From Halomontanus rarus (GTDB lineage: Archaea; Halobacteriota; Halobacteria; Halobacteriales; Natrialbaceae), in contig NZ_CP071597.1 in the NCBI RefSeq assembly GCF_017357405.1, positions 1,922,001 to 1,986,000 on the forward strand: a stretch of 64,000 bases of DNA. Reading direction: 5' to 3'. Within the stretch, counting starts at the first letter, position 1. The number at the start of each line of letters is the position of its first letter. A program made the translations under genes and the position numbers. Under the pieces are notes generated by a model. It saw only the letters and a list, made by a program, of their open reading frames with translations, was not told the DNA's origin and did no database searches. Below are positions 35,297 to 44,377 of this stretch, in pieces.

Positions 35297-36184
35297 TCAG
35301 TCCGCAGACCGTGCGGTGAACGCGACGAGGAGTCCGAGCAGGACGAGAACGAAGCCCGGAACGGCGTAGGCCAGCGCCGCGATCGGAACGACGAGGCCGC
35401 CGGTTGCACCGACGATTGCGCCGACGACGGCGGCGAAGACGCCGACGAGAATCGCACCGGCGGCCAGCGCTGCGACCGTTCCCTCCGAGAGGCCGTCGGG
35501 AGCCGGCTCCGGCCGCTCGAGCGGGTCGACGAGTCGCCACTGGGGCGATCGATCTTCAGTCCCGAAGAAGTCCCGAAGCGGCGGTGATAGCGACAACACC
35601 GCGTCGCTCGCAGCGTGAAGCGACGTCGTCACCCAGTCGTCGTCCGCGTCGTCGGCGTCGGGCCCGATGTCGGTCCGGGTCACGTAGACCGTCTCGCCGA
35701 GGAGGTGGCCGATCGACGCCGCGTCGTAGCCGACGTCCTCGACGATCCGCGCCAGCAGGAAGTCTTCGGACCACGGGATCGGTTTCTCGAGCGTGAAGTC
35801 CACCCGCTCGTCGTGGGGCAGGGTTACCTCGAGTCGAACCGTCGTCTCGTCGATCGAGGTGAGGTCCGTAACCCGCCCCTCGACGTAGCCTTCGGGTGTC
35901 GTGAGGAGGTCGATCCGGCCGAGTTCGTCCTCGAGTTGGCGTTCGTGTGTCGTCTCCGCCTCGAGAGGATCGGAGTCGTAATCGCGACTCTGGTCGTGAC
36001 CGTAATCGTAATCGTGACCGTGACCGTGATCGTGATCGTGAGGCTGAGTAGGCGTATACTCCTCGGAGTGTGTCCCAACCGAGTCGACCCCACTGGACCG
36101 GTCGTCGCCTCCGTCGCGTTCGTCACCGCGTTCGATGTCGATCTCGACTTCGCCATCGTCGTCGACGCGGTGGTCGTCGTCCAT
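35297..36184 (-). CDS. Membrane-anchored protein with His/Asp-rich N-terminal tract
   Basis: A 295-residue protein from ATG 36184. Residues about 45-65 consist of DH, GH and DY pairs (HDHDHGHGHDYDYGHD), coded by a CGTGAC/CGTGAT tandem repeat at roughly 35990-36045. The middle domain (about 85-225) is soluble with no known motif. Two TM segments at the C terminus (about 243-265 and 268-290) anchor it. A metal-binding or histidine-buffering role of the tract is inference. It converges with the M48 gene. Confidence 0.65.
   Translation of the reverse strand: MDDDHRVDDDGEVEIDIERGDERDGGDDRSSGVDSVGTHSEEYTPTQPHDHDHGHGHDYDYGHDQSRDYDSDPLEAETTHERQLEDELGRIDLLTTPEGYVEGRVTDLTSIDETTVRLEVTLPHDERVDFTLEKPIPWSEDFLLARIVEDVGYDAASIGHLLGETVYVTRTDIGPDADDADDDWVTTSLHAASDAVLSLSPPLRDFFGTEDRSPQWRLVDPLERPEPAPDGLSEGTVAALAAGAILVGVFAAVVGAIVGATGGLVVPIAALAYAVPGFVLVLLGLLVAFTARSAD
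35990..36045. repeat. Hexamer tandem repeat coding for the His-rich tract
   Basis: Copies of CGTGAC and CGTAAT/CGTGAT follow each other in the protein's reading frame. The repeat likely expands and contracts by slippage; this is inferred from structure only. Confidence 0.55.
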
Positions 36185-36449
36185 CACAGCCCACCTCCGC
36201 GGCGTACGTTCCGAGGTTCCAGACGGAGACGGGGGTTCGAACGCGTACGTGCGGCTCGTCGTCCTCGAGTTCGGCTTCGACCTCGAGGAGCGATCGGTCG
36301 TGATCGGCGCTCGGTAGTCCACCTCACCCGCATCCACGTGTTCGTCACAGGGATATCGCTCGAGAGTACTGCGTCTGGCGGGGTAAGCATTTCACTCGGT
36401 GTCGAATCGTCATCTGGGATGGCGAAAACACGGCGACAGGTCCGGAGCG

Positions 36450-36971
36450 TCAGCTGATCAGCCGTTGACAGCTCCCACAGAGGTTTTGCTCTTTGATGTC
36501 GACTTCGCGGACGGTCGGCGAGAAGTTCATCACGCAGCGGTTGTTGTCGCAGTGTTCCAAGCCGTAGGTGTGTCCGATCTCGTGGACGATCTCCTTGCGA
36601 ACGCGGTCCTCGAAGATGTCGGCGGCGCTCTTGTTCGAGAAGCCGCCGTCGGAGGACGTCTGCAGGCGGTAGGTCGAAACGACGCTGCCGCTGCCGTCGA
36701 GGTAGGCGAGCCCGAAGACGTAGTTCCGGCGGCGGTAGAAGAGGTCGAGGGGCGTGATGGCGATATTTTTGTCACCGCGACCGACGCGTTCGGCCAGTTG
36801 AATGAAGTTCTCCGCGCTGTACTGGTTTCGCCCGGTGTCGTACGCGCCGTCGGGGACTGCCTGGGAATCGTTGACGGTTACGTCGCAGTCGTAGACCGAC
36901 CGCAAAGCAGCAGAAGCTGCCCGCTTGACCTTCGCGGGCACGTTTCCGACCGGCACGATATCGACGAGCAT
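36450..36971 (-). CDS. amzA: Archaemetzincin zinc metalloprotease
   Basis: A 173-residue archaemetzincin, the standard archaeal length. The extended zinc motif HEIGHTYGLEHC begins at His130, with ligands His130, His134 and His140. The following Cys141 and CVMNF plus CGSCQ complete the four-cysteine structural zinc site of the family. The fold includes a GDKNIAITPLDLF strand. Archaemetzincins are aminopeptidase-like proteases of unclear substrate. Start ATG 36971 (MLVDIVPVGN) is the usual one. The next gene is divergent, with a shared promoter region of 39 bases. Confidence 0.92.
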   Translation of the reverse strand: MLVDIVPVGNVPAKVKRAASAALRSVYDCDVTVNDSQAVPDGAYDTGRNQYSAENFIQLAERVGRGDKNIAITPLDLFYRRRNYVFGLAYLDGSGSVVSTYRLQTSSDGGFSNKSAADIFEDRVRKEIVHEIGHTYGLEHCDNNRCVMNFSPTVREVDIKEQNLCGSCQRLIS

Positions 36972-37010
36972 ACGAAACGATATGGCGGCCCCGGGCATAA
37001 ACGTCCCGCC

Positions 37011-37433
37011 GTGGGACACTCACGTCGAAATACCGATGCGCTGGCCGATCGACTCGAGGAGTACGACCGAGTGGTCGAGGTCGGAATCGGCCGGCGAACG
37101 GATCTCGCGCGCGCGCTGGCCGACCGCGGGGTCGCAGTAACCGCGACGGACGTTTACCCACGACCCGTCCCCGACGGCGTCCGGTTCGTCGAGGACGACA
37201 TCGTGACCCCGCGACTCGAGGTCTACGAGGGATGCGACGCGATCTACGCGCTGAATCTCCCGCCCGAACTCCACCGCCCCGCTCTCGCGGTCGCCCGCGA
37301 GGTCGACGCCGAGTTCCTGTTCACGACGCTGGGCGGCGACCAGCCGGCGGTGCCGGTTCGACGCGAAACGATCGCCACGGACGGAGTCGGGGAGACGCTG
37401 TACGTGGCGACGACTCGAGGGGGCCGACCGTGA
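37011..37433 (+). CDS. UPF0146 family protein
   Basis: A 140-residue conserved archaeal protein of the UPF0146 family. It has a Rossmann-like SAM-binding shape: VVEVGIGRRTDLARALADRG followed by VTATDVYPRP and VRFVEDDI, but no catalytic Asn-Pro motif of methyltransferases. Its biochemical role is unknown. GTG 37011 is the start that leaves the first conserved helix intact; the larger open frame upstream is antisense to archaemetzincin. It is divergent from amzA. Confidence 0.8.
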   Translation: MGHSRRNTDALADRLEEYDRVVEVGIGRRTDLARALADRGVAVTATDVYPRPVPDGVRFVEDDIVTPRLEVYEGCDAIYALNLPPELHRPALAVAREVDAEFLFTTLGGDQPAVPVRRETIATDGVGETLYVATTRGGRP

Positions 37434-37507
37434 TCGATCTCCCGTATGCTGTCGACGGACTCGAATCGCCCTGACGGGCTCGAGCGTGGACGTCGCCGTC
37501 GGTGCGG

Positions 37508-37675
37508 TTACAGTTCGACCGCGCCAACCCACCGGTCGTCGCCGTGTTTGGGGCACCACGAGTGGTGATTCTCGTCGCACCGTTCGTCCATCACCCAGCC
37601 ACACTCACACCGGACCTGATGGCCCGCCCGGTCGATCTGTCGCTGGCACAGTTTGCATCTGGATCTGGCTCCCAT
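37508..37675 (-). CDS. 55-residue double zinc-knuckle protein
   Basis: This small gene starts at ATG 37675. It encodes CKLCQRQIDRAGH followed by CECG and later DERC and SWCPKH, giving Cys/His pairs enough for one or two zinc ions. A TATA box on the minus strand (37700-37708, AATTTATAG) sits 25 bases before the ATG, which argues strongly for a real leaderless gene. Haloarchaea have many such zinc-finger mini-proteins; most are of unknown role. The longer open frame to 37918 crosses the promoter and is rejected. Confidence 0.75.
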   Translation of the reverse strand: MGARSRCKLCQRQIDRAGHQVRCECGWVMDERCDENHHSWCPKHGDDRWVGAVEL

Positions 37676-37699
37676 AGCGGGACTCACCGCACGCGAGAC

Positions 37700-37708
37700 T
37701 ATAAATTT
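37700..37708 (-). promoter_or_regulatory. TATA box of the zinc mini-protein
   Basis: Minus-strand AATTTATAG is placed 25-33 bases before the ATG at 37675. Flanking AT content is exceptional for this window. Confidence 0.6.
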
Positions 37709-37838
37709 ATCACTATTATTCATTATATATCTGGAGGAGTCAGCGCCGAGTCGGGGAGACGACCGAACACGGACCGCGCGATCGATAGCGTTCGAACGGA
37801 AGAAGAAATTATGAACCAGTACGCGAGAGAGATAATCC

Positions 37839-38405
37839 ATGACCACGCTGGCGATCGTCGGTGTCGTTTTCGCGCTGTTCTCGATGCCCGGCGTCGTGGT
37901 CCACGAATTCGCCCACAAGAAGGCCTGTGACTGGATCGGCGTTCCGGTCGTCGACGTCGTCTACTTCCGATTCGGGAACCCGCCGGGCTACGTCCAGCAC
38001 GTCGAACCCGACAGGTATCGCGCGTCGTTCGCGATCAGCGTCGCCCCGTTTCTGGTCAACACGGTCGTCGCCCTGACCGCCTTCGCTGGCCTCGCGTGGC
38101 TCGTCCACACTCTCGAGATCGGCAGTCTCGAGGCGGCCTCGAGAGGGACCGTCGTCGCCGCCGGCGTGCTATGGTGGGTCGGGACGAGCGTCGGCATCCA
38201 CGCGTTTCCGAGCACCGGAGACGCGAACACCCTCTGGACGCGAGCGCGGGGTGAGTGGCGGCGGTCGCCGACCGTGATCGTCGGCCTCCCGGTAGTCGCG
38301 CTGCTCTACCTCGCGAATCTGCTCTCGCGGCTCTACCTCGACACGCTCTACGCGATCGGACTGCTGTTCCTCGCCTGGCACGCCGTCAGCGAATTCGCGG
38401 TCTGA
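37839..38405 (+). CDS. Membrane metalloprotease-like protein (M50/DUF3267 type)
   Basis: A 188-residue membrane protein with four or five TM segments. The first TM contains VVVHEFAHKKACDW, a HExxH zinc motif at residues 22-26 inside the membrane, as in site-2 proteases. A later GDANTLW may supply the third ligand Asp. The order of TM segments, the motif near the N terminus and the size fit the DUF3267/M50-like family. It probably cleaves or processes membrane proteins; no substrate is known. Confidence 0.8.
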   Translation: MTTLAIVGVVFALFSMPGVVVHEFAHKKACDWIGVPVVDVVYFRFGNPPGYVQHVEPDRYRASFAISVAPFLVNTVVALTAFAGLAWLVHTLEIGSLEAASRGTVVAAGVLWWVGTSVGIHAFPSTGDANTLWTRARGEWRRSPTVIVGLPVVALLYLANLLSRLYLDTLYAIGLLFLAWHAVSEFAV

Positions 38406-38469
38406 ATTCGGCGTCCATCGTCTCTAAGCGGTCGCTGGATAGAACCGAACGCAGACGGAGAGACGAGCG

Positions 38470-38865
38470 TCACGTACGGTATTCTTCGATGTCGACGACC
38501 TGCTTCGTCGCGTCGTGTGTGAGATCACTGTCGTTCGAGACGACGGGCGCACCGAGCTCTCGACCGGTCGCGGCGATCGACCCGTTCATACCCGCGAGAA
38601 ACGGACCGTCTGCCCCGATCTCGTCTGCAATTTCTCCGGCGAGAGTGGCCGTTTCTTCGTCAGTTTCGTAGACCCCACTCCACGAGAGGTCGGCTGCTGC
38701 CGCGGCGACGTCGCCGTTTGGCGCGTTTCCCTCTCCCACCAGAACTTCGGCGTAAGCCGGTGCTGGAAGGACGAACGTCTCGTCGTCGTTTTCGAGCAGA
38801 TAGTCCGCGGTCGCGTCGACGCCGTCGAGATAGTCGATCAAAAACGTCGCGTCGAGGACTTTCAT
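38470..38865 (-). CDS. vapC: VapC-like PIN domain toxin with substituted active-site Asp
   Basis: A 131-residue PIN nuclease. Asp5 (MKVLDATFLID) and the Glu of PAYAEVLVGE are in place. The usual third acidic residue, in (M/F)(N)D(A/G)(L/S)IAATG, reads Gly-Met-Asn-Gly-Ser-Ile, so an Asn or Gly stands where Asp is expected. VapC toxins cleave tRNA or rRNA; this copy may have lost activity or be an attenuated toxin. It follows its antitoxin gene with a 4-base overlap (ATGA). Confidence 0.82.
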   Translation of the reverse strand: MKVLDATFLIDYLDGVDATADYLLENDDETFVLPAPAYAEVLVGEGNAPNGDVAAAAADLSWSGVYETDEETATLAGEIADEIGADGPFLAGMNGSIAATGRELGAPVVSNDSDLTHDATKQVVDIEEYRT

Positions 38866-39104
38866 CCGTCCTCAGCGAGTCGCTCCAGTCGTTCTTTCGA
38901 CTTCTCCTTCGAGGTCTCGCGACGCTGGCGAACGTGATCAGCGTGTTCGTCGGACCACCGACCGAATCCGGCGAGGAGATCACGGTCACCCTCCTCGAGG
39001 ATTCGTTCGAGGACGTCGTTGTAGGATTCGCCCTCGCGGCGCCGACTCTCGAGTTCTCGCTTGACCACTCCACTGACGCGGATCTGTTCGTTCGCCGTTC
39101 CCAC
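38862..39104 (-). CDS. vapB: VapB-like antitoxin
   Basis: An 80-residue antitoxin. The N-terminal half resembles the AbrB/RHH-type opening EQIRVSGVVKRELESRRREGESYNDV, a DNA-binding beta-helix-helix that also autoregulates. The charged C-terminal helix (RQRRETSKEKSKERLERLAEDG) would wrap the PIN toxin. It overlaps vapC by four bases. Confidence 0.8.
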   Translation of the reverse strand: MGTANEQIRVSGVVKRELESRRREGESYNDVLERILEEGDRDLLAGFGRWSDEHADHVRQRRETSKEKSKERLERLAEDG

Positions 39105-39237
39105 GTTACGTTGACGCTGGCGTTGACGTTACTTCAACCTGTTCCAGATGGAGGAGAGAGGCAACTGATGGGACCGTCGTCTCCATTCGTCGGAGACGAT
39201 CAGAATCCCCTTGGCAGTCGACTGCGTGGAGTCGCGC

Positions 39238-40122
39238 ATGAACGAGATAGCAGGAGACGTCGACAGCGTCGTCCTCGACATCGACGGCGTCCTCGTCGAC
39301 GTCGCCGACTCCTACCGGCGGGCGATCGTCGAGTCCGTCGAGCGAGTCTACGACCGCACCATCCGGAAGGACGACATCCAACAGTTCAAAGACGCGGGCG
39401 GGTTCAACAACGACTGGGAACTCACCTACGCCGCCGCCCTCTACGTGCTGGCGACCGGCGAGGGGTACCGCCGGTCGATCGACGAGTTCACCGACGCCAT
39501 CGCGAGCGAGGGCGGCGGTCTCGAGGCCGCCGAATCCGTGATCCGCGACGACCTCGGCGCGAGAGCGACCCAGCGCGTCCTCGGACGCTGGGACCGCGAG
39601 CGGCTTCGCGACGTCTTCCAGCAACTGTACCTCGGTGAAGAACTGTACCGCGGCCTCGAGGGCGGCGATCCCGACATCGAGACGCGCGGATTCATCCACG
39701 ACGAGCCGGTCGTCCTCGAACCGGCGACGATCGAGGCACTGACCGCGACCTACGACGTCGGCGTGCTCACCGGTCGCCCGGAAGCCGAAGCCGAGATCGC
39801 CTTAGAGCGGGTGGGACTCGAGGTCGCCCCCGAAAACCGGTTCACGATGGACGACTGGGAGGAGGGGAAACCGCACCCGCGCGCGCTGACGACGCTGGCC
39901 GAACGCTTCGGTGCGGGTTCGGTGGCGTTCGTCGGCGACACCTTAGACGACGTTCGGACGGCCGTCAACGCGAGCGAAGCGGATCCCGACCGCGACTACT
40001 ACGGCATCGGCGTCCTCACCGGCGGACTCACCGGCGAAGCGGGACGGCAGAAGTACGAGGCTGAAGGTGCCGCGGCCGTCGTCGACTCCGTCAACGACGT
40101 GCCGGCGTTGCTCGAGTCCTGA
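39238..40122 (+). CDS. HAD superfamily phosphatase (TIGR01548 type)
   Basis: A 294-residue HAD-family hydrolase. The nucleophile motif is [12 protein letters not shown] (DxD), the Thr motif is [11 protein letters not shown], the Lys is in [10 protein letters not shown] and the last motif is [11 protein letters not shown]. This order and the length match TIGR01548, an archaeal/cyanobacterial group once thought related to histidinol phosphatases. The substrate is unknown. ATG 39238 is preferred over an in-frame upstream start at 39211. Confidence 0.85.
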   Translation: MNEIAGDVDSVVLDIDGVLVDVADSYRRAIVESVERVYDRTIRKDDIQQFKDAGGFNNDWELTYAAALYVLATGEGYRRSIDEFTDAIASEGGGLEAAESVIRDDLGARATQRVLGRWDRERLRDVFQQLYLGEELYRGLEGGDPDIETRGFIHDEPVVLEPATIEALTATYDVGVLTGRPEAEAEIALERVGLEVAPENRFTMDDWEEGKPHPRALTTLAERFGAGSVAFVGDTLDDVRTAVNASEADPDRDYYGIGVLTGGLTGEAGRQKYEAEGAAAVVDSVNDVPALLES

Positions 40123-40187
40123 CGCGTGTTTCGAAACCGATCCTTCGAAGAGCGGAACAGGTTCTGAACGTCGTCCAAACATCCGAA

Positions 40188-40197
40188 AATATACATA
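40188..40197 (+). promoter_or_regulatory. TATA box of the membrane protein at 40220
   Basis: AAATATACAT stands about 23-32 bases before ATG 40220. It sets the start at the second in-frame codon choice rather than GTG 40211. Confidence 0.55.
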
Positions 40198-40219
40198 ACC
40201 GTGTGAAAAAGTGCGGACG

Positions 40220-41002
40220 ATGCCCGACTACATCCCCGCATCTGCTACCCGCGACGCCCTCCTCGCGCTGGTCGCCCTCGCACTCCTCGCCGCGCCGCTG
40301 TGGACCCCGCTACTCCATCTGAGCGGTCCGACCTACCACTACGAGGGGGCCGAGGTCGTCACCGACGGCGACGGTATCGCGTATGCAGACGACTCGATGA
40401 ACGGCCTGAGCGGTCTCCCCATCAGCAACGATATCGCCTGTTCTGACCAGTTCGATATTCGTCCGTGTGCACTGGAAGGATTGGTCGCCAGCGGCGCCAC
40501 CGTCCCGACCAACTGGTACAGTGGGAGCCAAAACTCGACCGGGAGTCCAGCCCCCAGTGGCAACGAACGGTATCGGTACGCGATGGTAAACGACACCGTC
40601 TACGAGACGACCTACGTCGTCAATGGCTCGGCCCAGAACGACAACGGAAGCTACCGAATCTACCTCGCACTCGAGCCCGCCGAGCCGGGCGAGGTCCTCC
40701 GTTCGGTCTCTGTCGGCGAGCCCCACGAGGAGGTTCCAGACGTCGTCGAGGAGGCTGCCAGACGCGGTTCCGCCAATGCGCCAGCAGCAGTCGACGTCCC
40801 CGAGACGCCGGTTCGGCTCGAAGACGACGACGGAACCGACACCTACTATCGCGTCTACTCGAACGGCTCGACCGACGACACGACGCCGCTGCTGTGGGCC
40901 ATCGACCGACTCCTGACCTACGCGGCACCGCTGGTCGGCCTCGCCCTGCTAACCGGCGTGTGGAGCAGACTCGAGGTGACGTACGTCGGCGGCGAGGACT
41001 GA
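40220..41002 (+). CDS. Haloarchaeal two-TM protein with large extracytoplasmic domain
   Basis: A 260-residue protein with a TM at about 10-31, an external domain of about 185 residues with four Cys-poor, Asn/Thr-rich stretches, and a second TM at about 228-246. Two Cys (IACSDQFDIRPC) probably pair. Residues MVNDTVYETTYVVNG contain likely N-glycosylation sites. No homologous function is recognised. Confidence 0.6.
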   Translation: MPDYIPASATRDALLALVALALLAAPLWTPLLHLSGPTYHYEGAEVVTDGDGIAYADDSMNGLSGLPISNDIACSDQFDIRPCALEGLVASGATVPTNWYSGSQNSTGSPAPSGNERYRYAMVNDTVYETTYVVNGSAQNDNGSYRIYLALEPAEPGEVLRSVSVGEPHEEVPDVVEEAARRGSANAPAAVDVPETPVRLEDDDGTDTYYRVYSNGSTDDTTPLLWAIDRLLTYAAPLVGLALLTGVWSRLEVTYVGGED

Positions 41003-41108
41003 GTCGTCGGGGGTGTGGAGAACGAGCGCCGCTATTCTCGAGACTGTCGATGCCTCGTGACTCGAGGCCCCGTTTTTTGCCGCTGGTCGTCGTGTGTCGA
41101 GACGACAC

Positions 41109-42650
41109 ATGCCCTTGGAGTTCTCCTGTCCCAGTTCCCTCCCCGGCGAGGCGACCTCGCCGTGGCTCGCGACGACCGACGACGCCGGCTGCGAATCGCT
41201 CGAGGACCACATTCAGGTCGACGTCGCCGTCGTCGGCGGCGGCATCGCCGGACTCTCGAGTGCGCGCGCGCTCCGCGACCGCGGGAAGTCGGTCGCCGTC
41301 GTAGAGCGTGACCGGCTCGCGGCCGGGGTCACCGGCAAGACGACGGCGAAGGTGACCAGCCAGCACGGACTGATCTACGACCACCTGCGTCGGGAGTTCG
41401 GACGACGGGAAGCCCGGCAGTACGCCGAGGTGAATCAAGAGGCGATCGAGGAGATCGCAGGTCGGATCGGGGAGTGGGGCGAAGACGACGAGTACGGCTT
41501 CGAGCGCCGACCGGCCTACGTCTACAGCGACGACCGCGACGAGATCGAACGCGAGGTCGACGCCGCCAAAGCCGCGGGGCTCCCCGCGTCCTTCGTCACC
41601 TCGGTGCCACCGTTCGAGCGCGCGGCGTGTGCGGTCCGGTTCGACGACCAGGCCTGCTTCCACCCGCGGAAGTACCTGCTGGCACTCGCCGCGGAGCTGG
41701 CGGCCGAAAGCGGCACCAGAATCTACGAACACACGCGGGTGACGGACGTCAAGCCGGGGGAGCCGTGCCGGCTCGAGACCCCCGACGGGCGCGTGACCGC
41801 CGACAGCGTCGTCCTCGCGACGGGCTTTCCGATCCTCGACCGGGCGGGGTACTTCGCCCGGATGCACCCGAAGCGATCCTACGTGCTGGGGATGCGGATC
41901 GAGGGCGAACCGCCGGAAGGGATGTACTACAGCCCAGGCGAGCCCTACCGCTCCGTGCGAACCCACCGCGACGAGGACGGGACCCTCCTGCTCGTCGGCG
42001 GCGAGAACCACAAAACTGGGCAGGGCGGAGAGACCGCGGAACGCTACCGACGGCTCGAGAAGTGGGCTCGCGAGCGGTTTCCCGTCGAATCGATCGACTA
42101 CCACTGGTCGACGCAGGACTACGTGCCCGCCGACGAGGTGCCCTTCATCGGACGCGTCGGCCCCGGCGCGACGAACGTCTACGTCGCCACCGGCTTTCGC
42201 GGCTGGGGCATGACCACTGGCGTCGCCGCGGGCTCGCTGCTCGCCGACGCCATCGCCGGCGTGGAGAATCCCGCCCTCGAGTTGTTCGACCCGCTCCGGT
42301 TCACCCCGAAGACGTCCGCGCCGAAGACGCTCACCGAGAACGCGGATTCGGCCAGCCGGTTCGCCACCGACTGGCTCCGGACGCTGCTCGCGTCCGACTT
42401 CGAGGCGATCGACCGCGGCGACGGAACCGTCGTCCGCGAGGGAGCCACACCGGTCGCACTCTCCCGGGACGACGATGGCGAGCTTCACGCCACCTCCGCC
42501 GTCTGCACGCACATGGGCTGTCTCGTCGAGTGGAACGACGCCGAGTGTAGCTGGGACTGCCCCTGCCACGGCTCGCGATTCTCGCCCGACGGCGCGGTCC
42601 TCGAGGGGCCGGCGGTCGAGGATCTACCGCGCCGGGAGCCGCGAGAGTAA
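41109..42650 (+). CDS. FAD-dependent oxidoreductase fused to a Rieske [2Fe-2S] domain
   Basis: A 513-residue fusion. The FAD-binding GxGxxG (VVGGGIAGLSSARAL) is at about residues 36-50. The DadA/GlpD-like fold continues to about residue 420 with the GRVGPGATNVYVATGF segment. The C-terminal Rieske domain has the ligands Cys466/His468 (CTHMGC) and Cys484/His487 (CPCHGS). Proteins of this plan (GlpD/DadA domain plus Rieske) are annotated as FAD-dependent oxidoreductases in many bacteria and haloarchaea; the substrate, amino-acid or polyol, is unknown. ATG 41109 is preferred over 41094. Confidence 0.85.
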   Translation: MPLEFSCPSSLPGEATSPWLATTDDAGCESLEDHIQVDVAVVGGGIAGLSSARALRDRGKSVAVVERDRLAAGVTGKTTAKVTSQHGLIYDHLRREFGRREARQYAEVNQEAIEEIAGRIGEWGEDDEYGFERRPAYVYSDDRDEIEREVDAAKAAGLPASFVTSVPPFERAACAVRFDDQACFHPRKYLLALAAELAAESGTRIYEHTRVTDVKPGEPCRLETPDGRVTADSVVLATGFPILDRAGYFARMHPKRSYVLGMRIEGEPPEGMYYSPGEPYRSVRTHRDEDGTLLLVGGENHKTGQGGETAERYRRLEKWARERFPVESIDYHWSTQDYVPADEVPFIGRVGPGATNVYVATGFRGWGMTTGVAAGSLLADAIAGVENPALELFDPLRFTPKTSAPKTLTENADSASRFATDWLRTLLASDFEAIDRGDGTVVREGATPVALSRDDDGELHATSAVCTHMGCLVEWNDAECSWDCPCHGSRFSPDGAVLEGPAVEDLPRREPRE

Positions 42651-42747
42651 CCGATATCGAGCGAGGATCGGCGTCGACTCGAGCGCGCATTCGAAGCGCC
42701 GGGAGTGTTTTCGGCGTCCTCACCGGCGGATCACCGCCGAACGACCC

Positions 42748-43881
42748 TCACCGCAACCGCCGCGAGGCGAGGGCCGCCCCCTCGACGAGCGCCTCGAGTT
42801 TCGTCCAGACGAGGTCGGGGTAGACGAGGTTCGCGCTCATCACCGTCTCGAATCCGCAATCGGTTCCGGCGACAAGTCGCGACGGGTCGCCGACCGCGTC
42901 GGCGAATCGCTCGAGACGGTCCGCGACGACCTCGGGGTGTTCGACGACGTTCGTCTTCACGTCGATCACGCCCGGCACGAGCGTCCAGTCCTCGGGGAGA
43001 GGGTGCTCGCGAATCGTCCGGTACTCGTGCTGGTGGCGGGGATTCGCGCCTTCGACGACCAGCCCGCTGACGTCCGCCTCGTAGAACAGGTCGATCACCT
43101 CGCCCAGTTCCACGTCGTGGTGGTGCGGTCCCGGATAGTTGCCCCAGCAGGCGTGCAGGCGGACGTCCTCGCTCGGGACGCCCTCGAGCGCCCGGTTGAT
43201 CGCCTCGACGTACGTCCGTACCTGCTCGCGAAACTCCGCGACCGAAGCGTCCTTGTAGGCGATCGTGAACCCGGCGAGCAACTCGGGGGCGTCGATCTGG
43301 AGTTGTGCGCCGCTGTCGGCGATGTATTCGTACTCGGTCTGCAGCGCCTCCGCGAGGTCGAAGAGGTACGCCTCCCGCGAGTCGTGATACTCGGATTCGG
43401 TAAATCTGAGGACCGCTCCCGGCGACGGGGCGGTGTGGAACCGACCCCGAAACGAGACCCCTTCGGCCGTGACGGCCTCGTCGAATCGAGCCAGTTCGCG
43501 TCGCAGCTGGTCCGCACCCACGTACTCGATGGGACCTTCCGCGATCGGTCCGCCGATGTTGTCGATATCTCCTAGCACCGCCTCGGCCAGACCGGGACTC
43601 TCCTCGAGGTCCGCGGGCAGTTCGCGTTCGGCGAACCGGTCACCGTACCCCGAGAGGCGGTTCGTGACGTCGACGGAATAGGCGAGTCGACTCTGTTCGC
43701 CGTCGTTGGCGATGTCGAGGCCCGCATCGGCCTGCTTGCGAACGACCTCGCGGACGGCGTCGGTCACCGCGGCATCGAACGCGGCCGAGTCTTTCGGCTC
43801 GGTCTGCAACAGGTTCCGAATCGCCGCCGACCGCGGGAGGCTGCCGACGTGCGTCGTTGGAATCGTGAGCTCGTCTCCCAT
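42748..43881 (-). CDS. Cobalamin-independent methionine synthase-like protein (MetE C-terminal type)
   Basis: A 377-residue protein of the short, archaeal MetE-like group. It lacks the N-terminal half of bacterial MetE. Catalytic-domain features: THVGSLPR near the start, the zinc ligands in HACWGNYPG (His, Cys), VEGANPRHQHEY and the late GTDCGFET. The reaction is transfer of a methyl group to homocysteine; the donor in archaea of this group is a corrinoid or tetrahydro(methano)pterin. ATG 43881 sits about 27 bases after a minus-strand GCTATACG box (43908-43915). Confidence 0.85.
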   Translation of the reverse strand: MGDELTIPTTHVGSLPRSAAIRNLLQTEPKDSAAFDAAVTDAVREVVRKQADAGLDIANDGEQSRLAYSVDVTNRLSGYGDRFAERELPADLEESPGLAEAVLGDIDNIGGPIAEGPIEYVGADQLRRELARFDEAVTAEGVSFRGRFHTAPSPGAVLRFTESEYHDSREAYLFDLAEALQTEYEYIADSGAQLQIDAPELLAGFTIAYKDASVAEFREQVRTYVEAINRALEGVPSEDVRLHACWGNYPGPHHHDVELGEVIDLFYEADVSGLVVEGANPRHQHEYRTIREHPLPEDWTLVPGVIDVKTNVVEHPEVVADRLERFADAVGDPSRLVAGTDCGFETVMSANLVYPDLVWTKLEALVEGAALASRRLR

Positions 43882-44050
43882 CTCAGCCGCGGGTACGCGT
43901 TCCATCCGTATAGCATGCGGTCCTCGGTGTCGCGAACTGCAGGAGCCCGCGGGACCTGCGACACTCGAGAACGGTCGCCGACCGATCGACGCCACCGATC
44001 TCGAGGCGGCCGGGCGAGGTTTCATACCCGAATCCGTGGTAGGGAACCAC

Positions 44051-44320
44051 ATGCAAGACCGGACACTCGAGGAGATCGAGGCCGATCTCGACAGAGCGAC
44101 CGACCTCGAGGCCGAGGCCGCCGTCGACCTGTTGCGATCGGCCAGAGCGGACCTTCGCGACGGTCGAATCGAGGTCGAGGAGTCCGACGATATCGACGAC
44201 AACCGACGCGAGCAACTCGAGCACCGACTCGACCAGCGGATCAAGGAGATCGAAAACCGCGACGCCTACGGTAGCGGGTTGGGCTCGGCGATGAATCCCG
44301 AGGACGACGAGGCTCCCTGA
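44051..44320 (+). CDS. Conserved small charged haloarchaeal protein
   Basis: An 89-residue acidic protein with long helical stretches (RTLEEIEADLDRATDLEAEA, QLEHRLDQRIKEIENRD). It is probably a coiled coil. No motif for function. It begins at ATG 44051, after the CATACC box near 44029, and lies divergent to the MetE-like gene. Confidence 0.65.
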   Translation: MQDRTLEEIEADLDRATDLEAEAAVDLLRSARADLRDGRIEVEESDDIDDNRREQLEHRLDQRIKEIENRDAYGSGLGSAMNPEDDEAP

Positions 44321-44344
44321 GCGAGAGAGGGGACGATCTTCGAC

Positions 44345-44354
44345 TGTTTTATTC
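44345..44354 (+). promoter_or_regulatory. TATA box of npdG
   Basis: TGTTTTATTC stands 24-33 bases before ATG 44378 and marks a leaderless transcript. Confidence 0.6.
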
Positions 44355-44377
44355 GCCCCCCGGACACACTCGCTGAC

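Noticed and set aside
36399..37010. Long N-terminal extension of the UPF0146 frame
   Set aside because: These codons lie antisense to archaemetzincin. UPF0146 proteins are about 140 residues, fitting the GTG at 37011.
40620..42569. 649-codon minus-strand open frame
   Set aside because: It is antisense to the FAD-Rieske gene and the membrane protein before it. No start context and no recognisable motifs.
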